A stretch of DNA of 57,500 bases, from positions 7,315,994-7,373,493 of the forward strand of contig NC_135552.1 of the NCBI RefSeq assembly GCF_964340395.1. The letters are read 5' to 3'. Made by a program: the position numbers and the translations under genes. This DNA comes from Glandiceps talaboti (lineage: Eukaryota > Hemichordata > Enteropneusta > Spengelidae). Positions 11,721-26,625 of this stretch are shown here, in pieces. The notes under the pieces are model-generated. The model saw nothing but the letters and a program-made list of their open reading frames with translations, ran no database searches and was not told the DNA's origin. Position 1 is the first letter of the stretch, and each line of letters opens with the position of its first letter.

Positions 11721-14700
11721 AGAGGTTACTATTGTAAAAAACTTGTGAAAAGTATCTTATAGAGTAATTTAGTGGTTAGCCAGGTTACGGCGCTTATGGT
11801 ATATTCCGTTTAATCTCCCATGACTTCACTTGAGACTAGAATTGCAAAAAGCTGATAATACAACACATAATTGCTCAATCAACTTGTTTGTCACCCTGGG
11901 TTGTCCCATAATTACTCAAATGAAGTGATATGCAGATGAACACACATTCAATTGAAGTGATATGCAGATGAACACACATTCAAATGAAGCGATATGCAGA
12001 TGAACACACATTCAAATGAAGTGATATGCAGATGAACACAAGTACACATGAGTTCACATTATCCTTACAAGTACATGCATAGACATCTCAGTTGCACATC
12101 TTCATCTGCATATAACTAAGTTTTGAATTATATAGGACAACCCAAGGTGGCGAACAAGCTGATTGGCCAATTATGCATTGAGATTTTCAAACCGTATTAT
12201 CAGCTCTTTGCAGTCCTAGTCACAAGCGAAATTATGGGAGTTTAAACGGGATTATACCATGCATAAGCCAAAAATATGGAATATATACTCTGGTTGTTCT
12301 ATGTCATGATAACATGCTTCTATGTCACAACAATGTGTATGTATGTCACTGGTTCTGCTGTATTCAAAATAGGAGTCAAATCATTCAAAATTGCCTTTAT
12401 TTTCCCCGTTTTTTTTCTGTGATATTACCGATGGTGGTATAATTATGTTATTCTCCATTAGTTTTCTTCATTCAGACAGTAAATACTCACGACCTAAGGG
12501 TTGTCAGTACGAGTCACTAGAGGAGTAGTGACAAAGACCCTTTAGGTCTATCGTATTGTCCTTGGCTAAATGAACAAAAATATTGGGGAATAATATCTAA
12601 ATATACCGTAAGTGTCGTACACAGGCTATGTAGTGGTGAAATGTTGGCCAAATTTACTTTATTTGATCTAGATTATAGTAGATTTACATGTGTAGAGAGA
12701 TAAAATGTAATGCCATTATTGGTGTCTACTAACATAATATGACATAACTACATGTACTGTGGGGAAAATGTAGAAATCGATTTCAGTGGTTGAATATTTC
12801 ATGATACTACATGTTTATCCTTCCACATGTTTTGTTTGTTTTTCCTATTTCTGTTCACACTGAGTATACTAGAAGAAGAAACATACAATGATATGGTCAT
12901 TCAAACTGATATTACACCATTATGCTGTGCATGGTGTTAGACATGTCAATTGTGAGTTTGTACAATTGAAAAACACAAACTTGTAGGTGTAAGGATGAAG
13001 ATGAATTAACGTCCATGTGTATTACTTATCTGTAACCCATAAACTTATACAATATTGATAATTATAATAATAATAATAATAATAATAATGTTGGATTTTA
13101 TATAATGCTTTCCCACTCTGCTCAAAGCACTTTACAATTATTATCCCTGGCACAGATCTATAGTGGCACAACAGCCTTTTATACTTCTTCAACTCCCAGG
13201 GGAGCATACAATCCATTGCAGCATTTATAAGCACATAGGATTAAAGCATTCATATTGCAACCTCTATCCTACCTGGTCCCCAATTACGCAGCTGGGTTGA
13301 CTGAAGCAGTCATAGTTCAAATCTTGCCCAAGGACTTTAGCCACTCATAAAAAAAACCTTCTGTTTTCTTTCATAGAACCACCACAGGTATTGTTCAGTC
13401 ACTGGTCTTTTGTAAGATTATAATATACATCAGAACGTCATGATAGCTGATCAGAACGTCGTTTTATCAATGATGGACAGTTCAAACTGGCTTTTAATTT
13501 GCCACAAAGTCATCTCCTAATCACACTATCAAACTAACATGTAATGACTCATAAACAATAACAAGCCAGGTGCCTTAGGTGTATAAGATTCAGGCTATGC
13601 TTTTATCAGTTTGTATATGTCTGTGAAAGTTACACTTACCATATATGGCAATATGACTAAGTTTCACAGACATCAACAAACTGATAAGAAGATGGCGTGA
13701 ACCTACACATCAGAGACACCCAATGTTAATTTGTATCCATGTATGTTAGTTTGATAGTGTGATAAGGAGAAGACTTTTCACCATCTACAAAGCTAGGTTT
13801 AATTGTCTACCACTGATAAAACAACGTTCTGATCAACAGCACTTCTAGACAACTAGTGCAAGGGTTGTATAGCTTGTAAAATAATCCCTGAATAATCTGA
13901 ATAATCCCTCCTGTTTATATTTCTTTGATAGGACTACCATAAGTACTACACATCCAAGTACTTGTCAACAGGAAAGGACCTATGGGTTGATTTAGATAAT
14001 ATGAACAGAGCCAACGTCCTCACACATAATACTTTATCCAACAGACATCTAACTGCAGTGGTATGTATATTTTATAATATTTACTTGCAATTTTATCATT
14101 AAAACTGCACAAACTGTAAATGGACTAATGTTTTTTTTTTTATCAGATGCGCAAAAATAAATTCACTGAAACTTGGTGAAGTACCAGTAATTTGACATAA
14201 TTGATTTGTGGACAATTGCATCTAGAAGTAGTATAGAAATATTTTGAAATCATGATTTAATATGGTGGATGTATGGGCTGGGCTGGGCTAGGGAGAAATG
14301 ATTTTTGGGTGCAGACCCAAAAATCAATTTAAGTAGATTTATTGTACCAAATTGCACGTTTAGCTGCACAAACACCTGTACCTGATCCTCAAAAGATTTA
14401 ATACTCTTCAAAGGTGTACGGTATTATGAGTAAGTCATTATAGCTAACAAAACAGTTTCAAAAAAGGTTCAAGTTTCAGCTATTGTAGCTGTAATCATTA
14501 TACAGATAGACACAAATCAGGAACCTGGATTATCAAATACCAATAAAAATGACATTTCAAGTAAATTTGAAGTGAAAATAAAATATAATAAAATGATGCT
14601 GAAGTAACTTTTCAAGGTAAAATTTTGTAATGTTAGTCTTATCAATTTGATAATGCATCAATATGAGCTAGCGATGATGTAGTGGAGTGTGAAATTAAAA

Positions 14701-15423
14701 GTTGTTAGATAATTACTGTGATGGCTTCATTTCACTCATATCTACAGAAATATCCACTCCCCGGTAATTAATTTGAGGTTATCAACACCCAGTTGGAAAC
14801 AATAATTGATGATATTTAGGACTTAATTAAAATATATACAAGGTGTGAAATTCGTCCTTGTACAGTTCAATGGATTTGGGTCCTATGAGACGATATTACA
14901 ACTGAAACTTAATAAATTGTTTCCATGGTAATGTAAGTGTGTGGTAGTTTTGTGTAATTCATTCTTGTTTTTTTTTAAATAGAGTTTTACCACCTAGGCG
15001 CACCATAAAATTCAAGATTCAATTTCTTGTTGACACCATGACTTCCATTCCATGCACTACATGTCATGCATTACCTAACAGTGTGCATGGAAATATTAAA
15101 GTCAACCTTCTTGTTCTATTTTGACCCTCTAGCATGAGGTGAAATGTTATTGGAGGTGTATATACATGTACCATGCCTTATGAACAACATTCAGCCACAA
15201 ATCTATAAAACATAGGTGCAGTGTTTAGACTAGAGTAAAGGAAATTTACCTCATAATTCTGTGCAACATGATTGGAGGAAATTTACCTCATAATTCTATG
15301 CAATGTTATTGAAGGAAATGACCTCATAGTCCTAGCAATAGCATGTTGTCATTGACTACAGTTACATCACTATTGCTTACTGTTAATGTATGGGGTGGGC
15401 GAGCTGACAATGGTTATTTATTA

Positions 15424-15460
<37 letters not shown>

Positions 15461-18400
15461 TAATGTATATTTTTTGAAGTCATATCCATGAGAATAGATA
15501 TATGAATATCATGAAAAATACAATAAATAGACATGATTAATACATATATGAGCTATCACTGATATATCTCTCAATCTCATTTGATCAAAATAATCCCAAA
15601 AAAAGTATCGTGCATAAAAACAAATTAAATTTTGTTGCGCATTACGGCCATTTATTTTGTGAAAGTTGTGTCTTGCCAATTGTTACACATTTAAATTAGT
15701 ATATCATGGTTCAAACTGTTCAAAATGAGATTACGTGTACATGCGATACTGAAAATACATTCTAAAACTAAAAATGAGAGATTACATGTGATACTGAAAA
15801 TACATTCTAAAACTCAAAATGAGATTACGTGCGATACTGAAAATACATTCTAAAACTAAAAATGAGATTACGTGCGATACTGAAAATACATTCAAAAACT
15901 CAAAATGAGATTATGTGTGATACTGAAAATACATTCTAAAACTCAAAATGAGATTATGTTTGATACTGAAAATACATTCTAAAACTCAAAAAACTCAAAA
16001 ATGGCATAAGCTGAGTTTATAAGCTTTTTAATACTCAAGTGAAAATACTTAAAAACAAAACCACTTTCCAGTGTATTGTTAATGTTGATGCATCTCTTCT
16101 ATTAAATAGTATTATATTATGATTGTTTTCTCGCATGGTCAGAACAGCTGATTGCATCGTCGGAATTTCCTGAACATTTTTTGATACCTATGATAAATTA
16201 CCTCCTCTGATCGTTTATGAGTTATATCTCAATACCAGGTTTGAGTTCAATTAATTACGAGTGGTGGTTCAAGTGTACTTTAGTAAGTACAATACTGTGA
16301 GTATACCTTTTAAACTAGGCTAAAATATATGTAAACCCAGCTTCTTTGTGCCCCAGTGTTATTTATTATCATGTCACCTAGTAAAGTTGTGTCTATGAAT
16401 TAACATTTACATTTGTCAAGTAGTACTCCTTTGAATAAAATGTGGTTTGAAAGGAAATTACATTCAGAACCAAAAATCCCTGCAGCTAGTATCAATATGT
16501 TACAATTGCACCTATTTCCCCGTGTGCATATTTATTTGAATTATGTTTATACAAAATATTAATTTGCTTCATCTAAACTTTTATTAATTAATCAGAAGAA
16601 TGGCTTGACAATGACATTTCATATACTGTTGCAATGGTTACACCAAATCCAACATTTTCTCCTTTATATGTAATCTTATTTATTTATTTAATATATATTT
16701 TTTGCAATCATGTTTGTGAGCAGTTTTCTATGAATAGCATTGAAGGAACAAAAATACTAGAAGTAAACATGATCACTTATTTTTGTCAGCATGGAATTTA
16801 TTAGGTATACTTATAAGTATCAAAAAACATGTACATTGTAAATAATAATAATGAAGGTGTTTGCCATGGATACCAAGGACTCCGGAAGAACAATTATCAT
16901 ACATGTAGGTAGCAGGATTATTTTGGATCAATTAACCTTGAATAAAACGTACTTAATTTGGAGGTATTGTCTGATGACAATAGTGATGTTTACCATCAAT
17001 TATTGAGTTATTATGGCATACAAAAACTTAGGACATGAAAGCTACACTACAACTGATGTGTTTTGTTTGAAATATAATGGCTTTCTTATAGTCTTGTTCA
17101 GTGTGAGATGTATTGAATTTGTGTAAACACATTTGTGTAGCAGTACACATGATGTATCATATGATCAAATTGAGTTGTGGGTCCACACCCAAAAATCAGC
17201 TTTCCAATGAACCACAATTTCAATAATACTGGTTATTGATCAAATAGATCTCTAATGACGATATATAATGTCTAATTATTGGTATTTGGACTATTTTCAG
17301 TGAATACATGTACAATTCATCGGTTGTCTGATTAAGAAGATAAATACAGTCCCATTACAGCTAGTGTAGGTTTAACATAATTGGCCTTCAATGACAACAA
17401 ACTGTGTACAATGTACCTCCATAATATTATAAGTTTATGGATGACAATTTGAAATATTGCCATGGTGATTTCGAGGTGACAAATCGACGATTTTCAAAGT
17501 GACCATGAAATTGTCCACAACAGATATACAATCATAGAATCTACATGTGGGCTTTGACAATATCATCTCAGGCCATCAATAATTTAACAAACATCATCAC
17601 ACCTACATAGTAATTGAAGGTTGTATTTGACCATGTCCATGGAGGACTGTTGTGTGTACACAATACAAGTACATTGAGAGATAGTTATTTATTTAAAAGT
17701 GTCTATTAGGAAAAGATGTTAGCCACAATTGACTCATTCAGTCGATCTATCAGGAATGTTTGTAAAAGTGCCTGAATCCATCCAATATATACATACTAAT
17801 TTATTAGGCAATGAACAAGTAAAATCCTCAAATTGTTCTTTAAAACGTCCTTGCTAAAAGATGTTGTTGTGTGTTTCCTGAATTTATAGAGTGGGTGACT
17901 GACTTACATGTACATTGTAATAGTTCAACAGGTAGACTTCTCCATATAAGGGGTGACTTCTCCATATAAGGGGTGACTTCTCCATATAAGGGGTGCAGTG
18001 CAGCAAAGGAAAATAACACATATACATGTAGGTACACACAACTATAATAAATTAAGTTCAAATGACACAAAATATACTATATGAAAGTCATGCAGTTGTC
18101 AAATGACAAATAAAAAGTGAAATAACTACATTTATACCATGCATAAGCCAAAAATATTGAATATTACTTCTATGTCAGGACAACGTGTGTATAACTATAA
18201 GTAACGACAACATGTGTATAACTATAAGTAACGACAACACGTGTCTATATCCCTGGTTCTCCTGTGTTCGAAATAGGAATCAAAACATTCAAAATTGCCA
18301 TTATTTCCCCTGCTTTTTCTTTGATTACTGGCTCTGGTATAATTATGGTATTCTCCAATATTTGTCTTCATTCGGCCGGAAAATACTCATGACCTATAAG

Positions 18401-21400
18401 GGTTGTCACTACCGGTACGAGTCTAGCAACTCGTAGTGATAAAGGCCCCTTAGGTCATTCATACTTTCCTTGGCTGAAGGATGAAAGATGTTGGGGAATA
18501 ACATCTAATTGTCAGTGTTTTCCTATGGTTTGTGACTTCACCTAATGACAGACAGTGAGAAACAGTTTATGTTAATTAAGTTGGTTTTAACAAAGGGGCA
18601 AGGTGACAATTGGTTCTAATTAAAAAAGGTTCTTAAAATTCAACAATGTTTTGATTCTGCACAGATAATCTTAGAAGTTCAGAGTATTGAAAGTGAAAGT
18701 TCTTATCGTGAGTGTAAAATAAGCGTTATTCTTTGTTCCATAGTGATTTCCCTACAGACGTACATGTACGTACATGTATGTCATAATGCCTTTATTTCCT
18801 GGAGTGGCACTTCCCTTAACCATTCTACTGAGAATATCTATCTGACTACATAGGAGGAAACTCTCCACCCACTCTGTGTTTTAGTTAATGGATACAATAG
18901 GGAATAAACCAGGAAATGTGTTCCAAAGTAGTTTGATATCTTTCCTGTTTTATTCCAGTCAGCGACCTTCAAGGTTTCCCTAGACCCTCATACTAGTATG
19001 TGCATGGGATTCAAATATGAATTTTAGTGTTTAATATTGGAAAAAATATGGCTTAAATCTTTTAAGTTTTACTAATTATAGTGTATGAAAAAATAGTACA
19101 AAATGTAGTGGATATGATAAAACCATGCATTTTTAATGAAACTGGTCAGAGTATTTTATGATATATATAATGTACCAGCCAGCACAGCGGTACCAGCCTT
19201 TCTCTACATTTGTAAGTGTGCAATTTATGGCTTTGATAACAGATAAGCTTTTAAATTAGTAAATGAATAAAAATCTGAATTATACATAATGTACCAGTCA
19301 GCACAGTGGTACATGTACCAGCCTTGCTGTACATTTGTAGGTGTGCAATTTATGGCTTTGATAACAGAGAAACTTTTAAATTAGTAAACGTGAGTGCAAG
19401 TAGTCAGGGGTATTTGCACTTATGCTTGTGATGCTTTTCTGCTGCACTGTCACTCGCTGTAAACTCATGCAAGTCACATACAGCTGCAGAGAGCATCGCA
19501 AGCACTCATGCAAATTCCCTGAGTATGCCACACTTGCACTTGTACATGATGGTAGTCTGTTCTATTATTACTGATGAAATACTACAATACTTTTTGACAA
19601 AATGACAGCTCCTTTATGCCGTAGAATGGATTTTTGGAGAATACCTTGAATTTATGGCATGCAAAGATTAACTTTTGTCTCCATTTTTAAATAATAGATA
19701 TTTCTTATCTTGTGCCATAGAGAGTGTTCATTATGGCTGTGGGAAAACCTTTGCACTCCATATCTCTGAAATTTTTATTTAAGATCCATTTCTGCACTCT
19801 TAATGAAATTATGGCAAAGCCTTATTATGCTATAGTTCTGCTAGTCTTGCTGCTAGACGTTCAGGCTTTCTTTCGATGCTATAACTATAAGCGAACGAAG
19901 TTCGCATGTGAGGGCCTGCCCGAACAGTCTAGCGAATGTCATTTTCCGACCGGACATTCCATTGAGATTACATTGAGCGGTGGGTTGGGCCAGCTATGCA
20001 TATATATACTTTAATATATTCAATAACCCATGACCTCGGGGAATCTCTGCATGCTAGTGTTGACAAACACATTTACGTCATTACTATGGCTTATCGGTTT
20101 ATGGTAATTGTGAGTTTGATGAGTGTGTAGATGTTGTCATTCACACATTTCAGTTAACGCATTGGTGGTTATTTATACAAGCCCCCTCCTTAAGATGAAT
20201 ATGCATGAAAATTTAGCTATTGTCCTCTGTTTGTGCTTGTCGCTAATACGGTTCTCTGATTGGCAGTTATTTATATCCTGATGACATTCGCTAGACCTCG
20301 GATGTTCCATCCTCGATAGCGTTGTTCGGCTGTGTGTCATATTTTATCGGAAGAACATCCGAGGGCTAGCTGATAGACTATAGTTCTCCCAACTGAAACT
20401 GGAGTCCTGGATGGTATTAATATTCATTTGTTAATTAATATTCATGATATAATTAGCATAACACTAAATAAATAGTAATGAAGCAGAACAGAGGGGTGCT
20501 GCAGAAGGAACAACTGAGGCCAGCTTTGAATATCTCCCTGCTCACTGTTTCAAAGTGTCATTGTCCTCAGATGTGTTAACTTGCATGTATTTTCAATGGC
20601 AGGTGTGATAATTAGTATTTATATTATGCGCACTTAGAAACTTCCAAGAACAATACAATAGAATGTTTTGTGGTGGAATGCTAGACAGGGCATGAGGAGG
20701 TCCACAATGCAGATCAAATGCCAGTGTGCCCTCTAAGCCAATTTGATGTGCCACTGACACACACAATTTCTGGTGACACACCAAAATTTAGTGTTCCCCC
20801 ATCTCTTACTATATGCATGTCTATAGACCCGTTCATATTAACCCTGTTTTACCGGTCTCATGAATTAATGGCATCACCTCTAAACATGGATTAATTTGTG
20901 CAGAATACACATTTAACTGTGCAATGTAGCATAATCTATCATGTAGAAACCCATTACACTTCCTAAAATCTACACACAAATATTTAACATTTAACTGTGC
21001 AATGTAGCATAATCTATCATGTAGAAACCCATTACACTTCCTAAAATCTACACACAAATATCCAAGCATTCAGTTTAACCATTGGGAATTACATTAATCC
21101 ATTTGGTGATAAATAATCAAAGTTAATCTCCTGGTAAAGAGAGAATGTTGACATTATGGGCCCCAGTGCTCAGCAGAAGTCTGAGTTGTCTATTACTAGA
21201 ACGAGATGGAATATTTACTACTCGAAATTTTGAAAATCCCCTCAAATTACATGTTTTTGCTATATTGTTTATTAGCCATAATTGCATTACTAGAAAGAGA
21301 AACCTTGAATCTTGAAACTAAGTGATGGGCTTTCTCATACTGTAGTACAGTGCTGTTTCTTGGATTGAGTGCCATGAATATCTCGATTGGCTTATGTTTT

Positions 21401-24400
21401 TATAACAAGTAATAAATTTGAAGGTGTTGTTCATGTCTGTGCATGAACAACAATATTACCCCTTACAAAACTGGACTGCTTATTAAGTGGTTCATAAGCA
21501 TGTCGGAAGCATGTCACATGCTTATTTTATCCTTAGGTAAGTCTGAAAAACAAAGAAACGTAATTCATGTACCCAAGTGAGTTAAAAAAAATGATATGTT
21601 TGCATCACCATTCAGTTAGTGGATTGCAAGCTGTAACAATACAAAACAAATGGAATTTCTATTAGGTGACAGATCTTTCGAAATGGTGCTACAACGTATT
21701 TTGTAAAGTTTGATTTTAAAAAAGTTAAGAGATATGACTTATGAATATACTTGACTTTCGCACAGAACACAGAAATACAGACGGGAGCAAGGCAAGTCAT
21801 GATCCCTGACTTTGTAAACCTCTATTTGTGGAATAGGAGTGAGTGGTATTTATAACTCTATGGACAGTTCTTTCAATATGCATGTATCATGGTACAGTAT
21901 GAGTCTGACTTTGCCCCAGAGGTTTTATTGCAATTGCTTCCTGCAAAGAATGTTGTGCATTCCCCTGGGTAGGGGAAGGCTTATTTTTGAATTACTGTAC
22001 TTCAAATTAGTGGATGATCGAGTCGAGTGCAGTCAAGGAACAAATAACTGACTTTAAAAACACCGCCAAGTGTTAAATTGTGTGCCAGGGACCTGACTAC
22101 AATCACATACAAGCTAGGAGTGAAACTGAAAGACATCTATGATCTACGTTTTGTTTTCATGTAATAATTAAACCATAGTGCCAGTAGATAGTACACACAC
22201 TGTCAGAAAGTAGACATGTATGGTGGAATCAGTGTGCCCTCTAAGCAAATAACAATTTCTAGTGATGCACCAAAATTTGGTGTTCCCTACATTTGTATCT
22301 TACTATGTGGTGACTCACAAGAAATCCCAGTTTTTCTCATTTTGACACACAACAAAATTTGGTTATCACTAGAGGGCACACTGGTGGGAATTCAAGATCA
22401 ACAACTAAACAAATTCAAAAAATCAAAATGGCAGTTAGGATAACTGAAATAGTTTTAATAGTCCTTCAAGACTCCAGATAGGTGCTATCAACAACTTTAT
22501 TCAACATACACAACTTCGTAATAGTTCTATCTGAGAATAGTATCTTGATGTATCAATTCTCAAAAGTGTCAAATTTATGTGTTGTCAAATTCTCATAATA
22601 TACCATATATACTAAACATGTCATTTGATGTTTAATGGATTTATGTATGGATACCCACTTGTACCATAAAATACTAGCAATCCATCCTTGCAATTGAGAT
22701 CCCTTGTTTATTTTTCCTGAGAGGTGTTTTTTTTACAGGATTATTATTAATAGTAGAGATGTGTATTAGGTATCATATTTTTCATATATACCTGCCACAA
22801 CAATAAAGAATTAAGTAGGATATGGTGTGTGATAAAGAAAATGAAAAAAAAAACGAAACACAGCAAAACACCATAAAAGTGTCCTATGGAGACCAACCCA
22901 TTTATCGGTTTTCTCGAAAATCCGCCCCAAGCGACTATTTGGAAGATAGAGAAAATGAAGAAGAAATATGCATAAAAATATCCATTTAAATCAATATGTA
23001 CAATAATGTGAGTTATTGTACATTAATTAAAACATGTACATGTGTTGTTGTGTATATAAATTCCATCCAATCCTGACTTTTATCCACATAATGGCATGGA
23101 ATACAGTAAGGATAGATGTAGGAATAAGTCTGTTTTGGTGAGACTGGCCTCGTCTTCATCTTTAAACTGTACAGAGTTTGTTGACCGGGAAAAGGAGTCT
23201 TGTCATCATACAAATAGACCTAAATGGTACAAATGTACATGTTCGTGTACATAAAAAAAACCCTTTTGTTTTGGTGAATTTAAAAAAAAAAGATATATGA
23301 GAGAGACTATTCCATCATATTTACGGCACTGGTAATCCAGCTTACAGTTTACTAAGATAGATCGACACAAACTAAATCTATTGTTTTTCAATGTGGTAGA
23401 TTACACAAGTGGGTGATAGCAGTAATTCCTCTGTTGTGTGATTCTAATCACCCTGTGATGAAGATAGCGTAAACATTCGAAGTCCCAAAACAGCACTGCA
23501 AGTTCATCAAACACTTAAAATAAAATACATGTAGTTTTCAGAGAAGCCTGTCCACTGAGACTATACCAACTTCCACTCAGTAGTGTATCACTGTTGTACA
23601 TGTATTAACATGTTGTGACAATAGTTGTAGTTTGTGTCTATCTTACTAACCCGAAGGCTCAACTGTACCAAAGTAATATCATCTCAGTGGCTATATAAGG
23701 TATTTCACATTCCACAACATGTATACTTGTATTTCAACCTTGGTTGCTGACTGGAAGGAGAATAGAACTGACAAGTAGACCATGAACTAGTTAATCCAAA
23801 CTGATTTGAAGGGATTAATACATTGATGGCCGAGTGCTTTTTCCTCCCTGTGATAATATGCTCTAGGTATTATTGGCTGGCCAAGGGGCTTATCCATGTG
23901 ATAAGTACAACTTACATGTATATGGCTGACTGCATGGATTGATGCCTGTTTGTACCACAGCGTAAAAGAATAAGAGCCAGTTTGAAATATAGAGAAAATA
24001 TATTAGAAATCTGGAAAATAGCGAGAACAAAATTGATTATTCATGCTGTACCCTGTGGTTTGTACCAGTATAATTGGATGGGTGGGTTATCTTTGTAATG
24101 CATATATACATGTATACTCACTATTCAGAGAAACAAACATTTATTTAGTAAGTCCACATTGCATTGTGTTAGTTAATCTAAATATTGTTTAAAATACCAC
24201 CTAATTTACATATCAATACACGTATAGTACACTATACATGATTATGCAAATTAGTCATTTCCTATTTCTTGACTTGATGGTCTTGAAGAGAACATATAGA
24301 ACAGTTGATTTGAAAGAAAGAGGAAGGCTTGTCAGTCAAACATCCTTAAATTCACTTTTAAGTAGGTATGTTGTATTGCTTCGTTTCCGCAGTAATGGGT

Positions 24401-26305
24401 AATAGAGTTTTGATAGATGGATGACATGGTGATCTTGATTCGAAATAGCTGAATGACTTCCAACATTGCGTACCTGGTACTCAATCTTCTGAGACTGCAC
24501 ACGCCATGAATGATATATATTTCTATAAATTTTAAAGTTGGTTTTTAACTCTCTAGCTGCATCGATGATATTCTTACAAGATTTAATATGTAAACTGTGA
24601 ATGAAAGCATACAAAATATAGATTAGTATACCCTCTAGTAAAAGACATACGTTCTTTGTTTGTTGCGGGTTGAAATGATAATAAAGTTGACTGATGTAAG
24701 GATAGATAATATATGTCAGTCTGTTTTGTTCTGATTGAGCCATCACTCATGATGCAGACACTTGCTTTTCATGTAAACCATTTTGATATATATAGAGGAA
24801 CACCAAATTTTGATGCATCACAAAAAATTTATGTGCATCATTGGCAAATCAAGTTTAGCTTAATAGATGGTACACTAAGTGTTAAAGTTATTGCTGTCAG
24901 GCAGTCCTTGATAAAATATCATGAAAAATGTATTCCGTATGAAAAATAGACTCAATGATTAAATATTAATAAATGTGTTTATACATATATACATGCAAGA
25001 GATTTTTAATTCTCAAATTGATTTGAAGTTTCTCCAAACCTGTAACCTTTTTTATTTACTCGTAATATAGTCATTTTTATAAATGGTCACTGGAAAAGAT
25101 GAAACATATTGTTCTAAGTTTAAGAAATAAATTTGTATTTAAAAAGAATATGTTATAATGTTTAGCATTTAGTTAATTTTTTCAATGTTGCATATAATCA
25201 ATTTATTTACATTCACATTCACTCTAGGTTAAAAAGAATTAGAATGGGTTAGGGTGACATTTGATTTATGGATATAAAAAATATTTTAAATTTATGCAGA
25301 ATATTGAACAGATGTGTGTGGCAGCATAATCTTTGTTATTGTCGAATTATTTTGTAATTGCACGAAAACAATTTAATTAGAGCCATTGTGTGATTCATGG
25401 ATTTGAATAATGATCAACATTATGAAAAAAAAAATGTTTTAAATACGTTCTACCAGTAAGTCCTATATGATATTAATATGTGTCAAAATTATACAGCCAT
25501 ATAGCTTTGTCCTCCACTGTCTATGTTTTGATCTGTGATGCATTTTGTGTTAAGATTGTATTTTGGCCAAATTGAAGTCTATTGAAATTGAAATCAAACC
25601 GATGAGTATCAATATATCCAAAAAATATTTAGCATAATATTAAATTGTATTTTGAGGTCAAAGGTCGGGGCAAGAGGGTGAAACTACATACCTTTAGTGT
25701 AGGGCTTGATAAAGGGTAGCACAGATGCTATGGAAATTGTACATATTTCCTCCTTCTGTAGAGAGAAACTCTTTGGCCAGAATTAAACTTTCATTAATTC
25801 AATTTCAATTCATAAAATATGTTTCAATGAATGGAATGAAAATAATTATAGGAGCATATACACTGAGTTGAGATTTATTTATTTATTTATTTTTTGGTGG
25901 GGGGGGGGAGGAGGTGGGGGGGGGGTGTAGTGTCTAATCTTTGCTGGATTATGGATATTAAAGATACATGTACCTGTGGTGTGCTAAATACTATAAAGCA
26001 TGTATCACTTGCTGCTGGCAGAATTCAAACTTGGTATTCATGCAGGCATATCAGTTATATATAAATGATTTAGTGACATAATTTACTTTAGTAATACAAT
26101 GTCTAGGTAATCCTTTTGCCATTAACTGTGCTAACAATGCTGGAAGACAATTCTTATGAGACAGCCATGGCATAGAAGGCACTAACACCAACAACACTAA
26201 TATTTCAGTAGAATGAAAGTTTATTGAATTATTGTGTGTATATTAATGCAACTTGTGTCATCATATATATCAGTTATGTACCTGTAATGAATTCAGACAG
26301 AAGTC

Positions 26306-26353
<48 letters not shown>

Positions 26354-26581
26354 TTTTTGTGTACACACAGCCGTCAGTGAACACACACAAGTTATGTACA
26401 TAAAGCAGAATGTATAGCTAACGAATACTATTAAACCACACTATTACACCTGACGATCCTTCTGGTGAAACGGTCCGTAGTGTAATCCCACAATGTAATA
26501 TCAGACTCGTCTTCTTTCATTTTTATGTATGATAGCTCTCCAAGGTGATCGAGCACTCTACTTGGCGAAAGAAGAATGAAA

Positions 26582-26625
<44 letters not shown>

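Noticed and set aside
20833-21069. Minus-strand frame with a repeated 26-residue peptide
   Set aside because: It is the translation of a recent 78 bp tandem duplication (78 is divisible by three), with no other coding evidence.
24336-24746. 136-codon minus-strand frame in the large intron
   Set aside because: No signal peptide, domain or family resemblance was seen, and composition is that of the AT-rich intron. It cannot be excluded fully, but is not supported.
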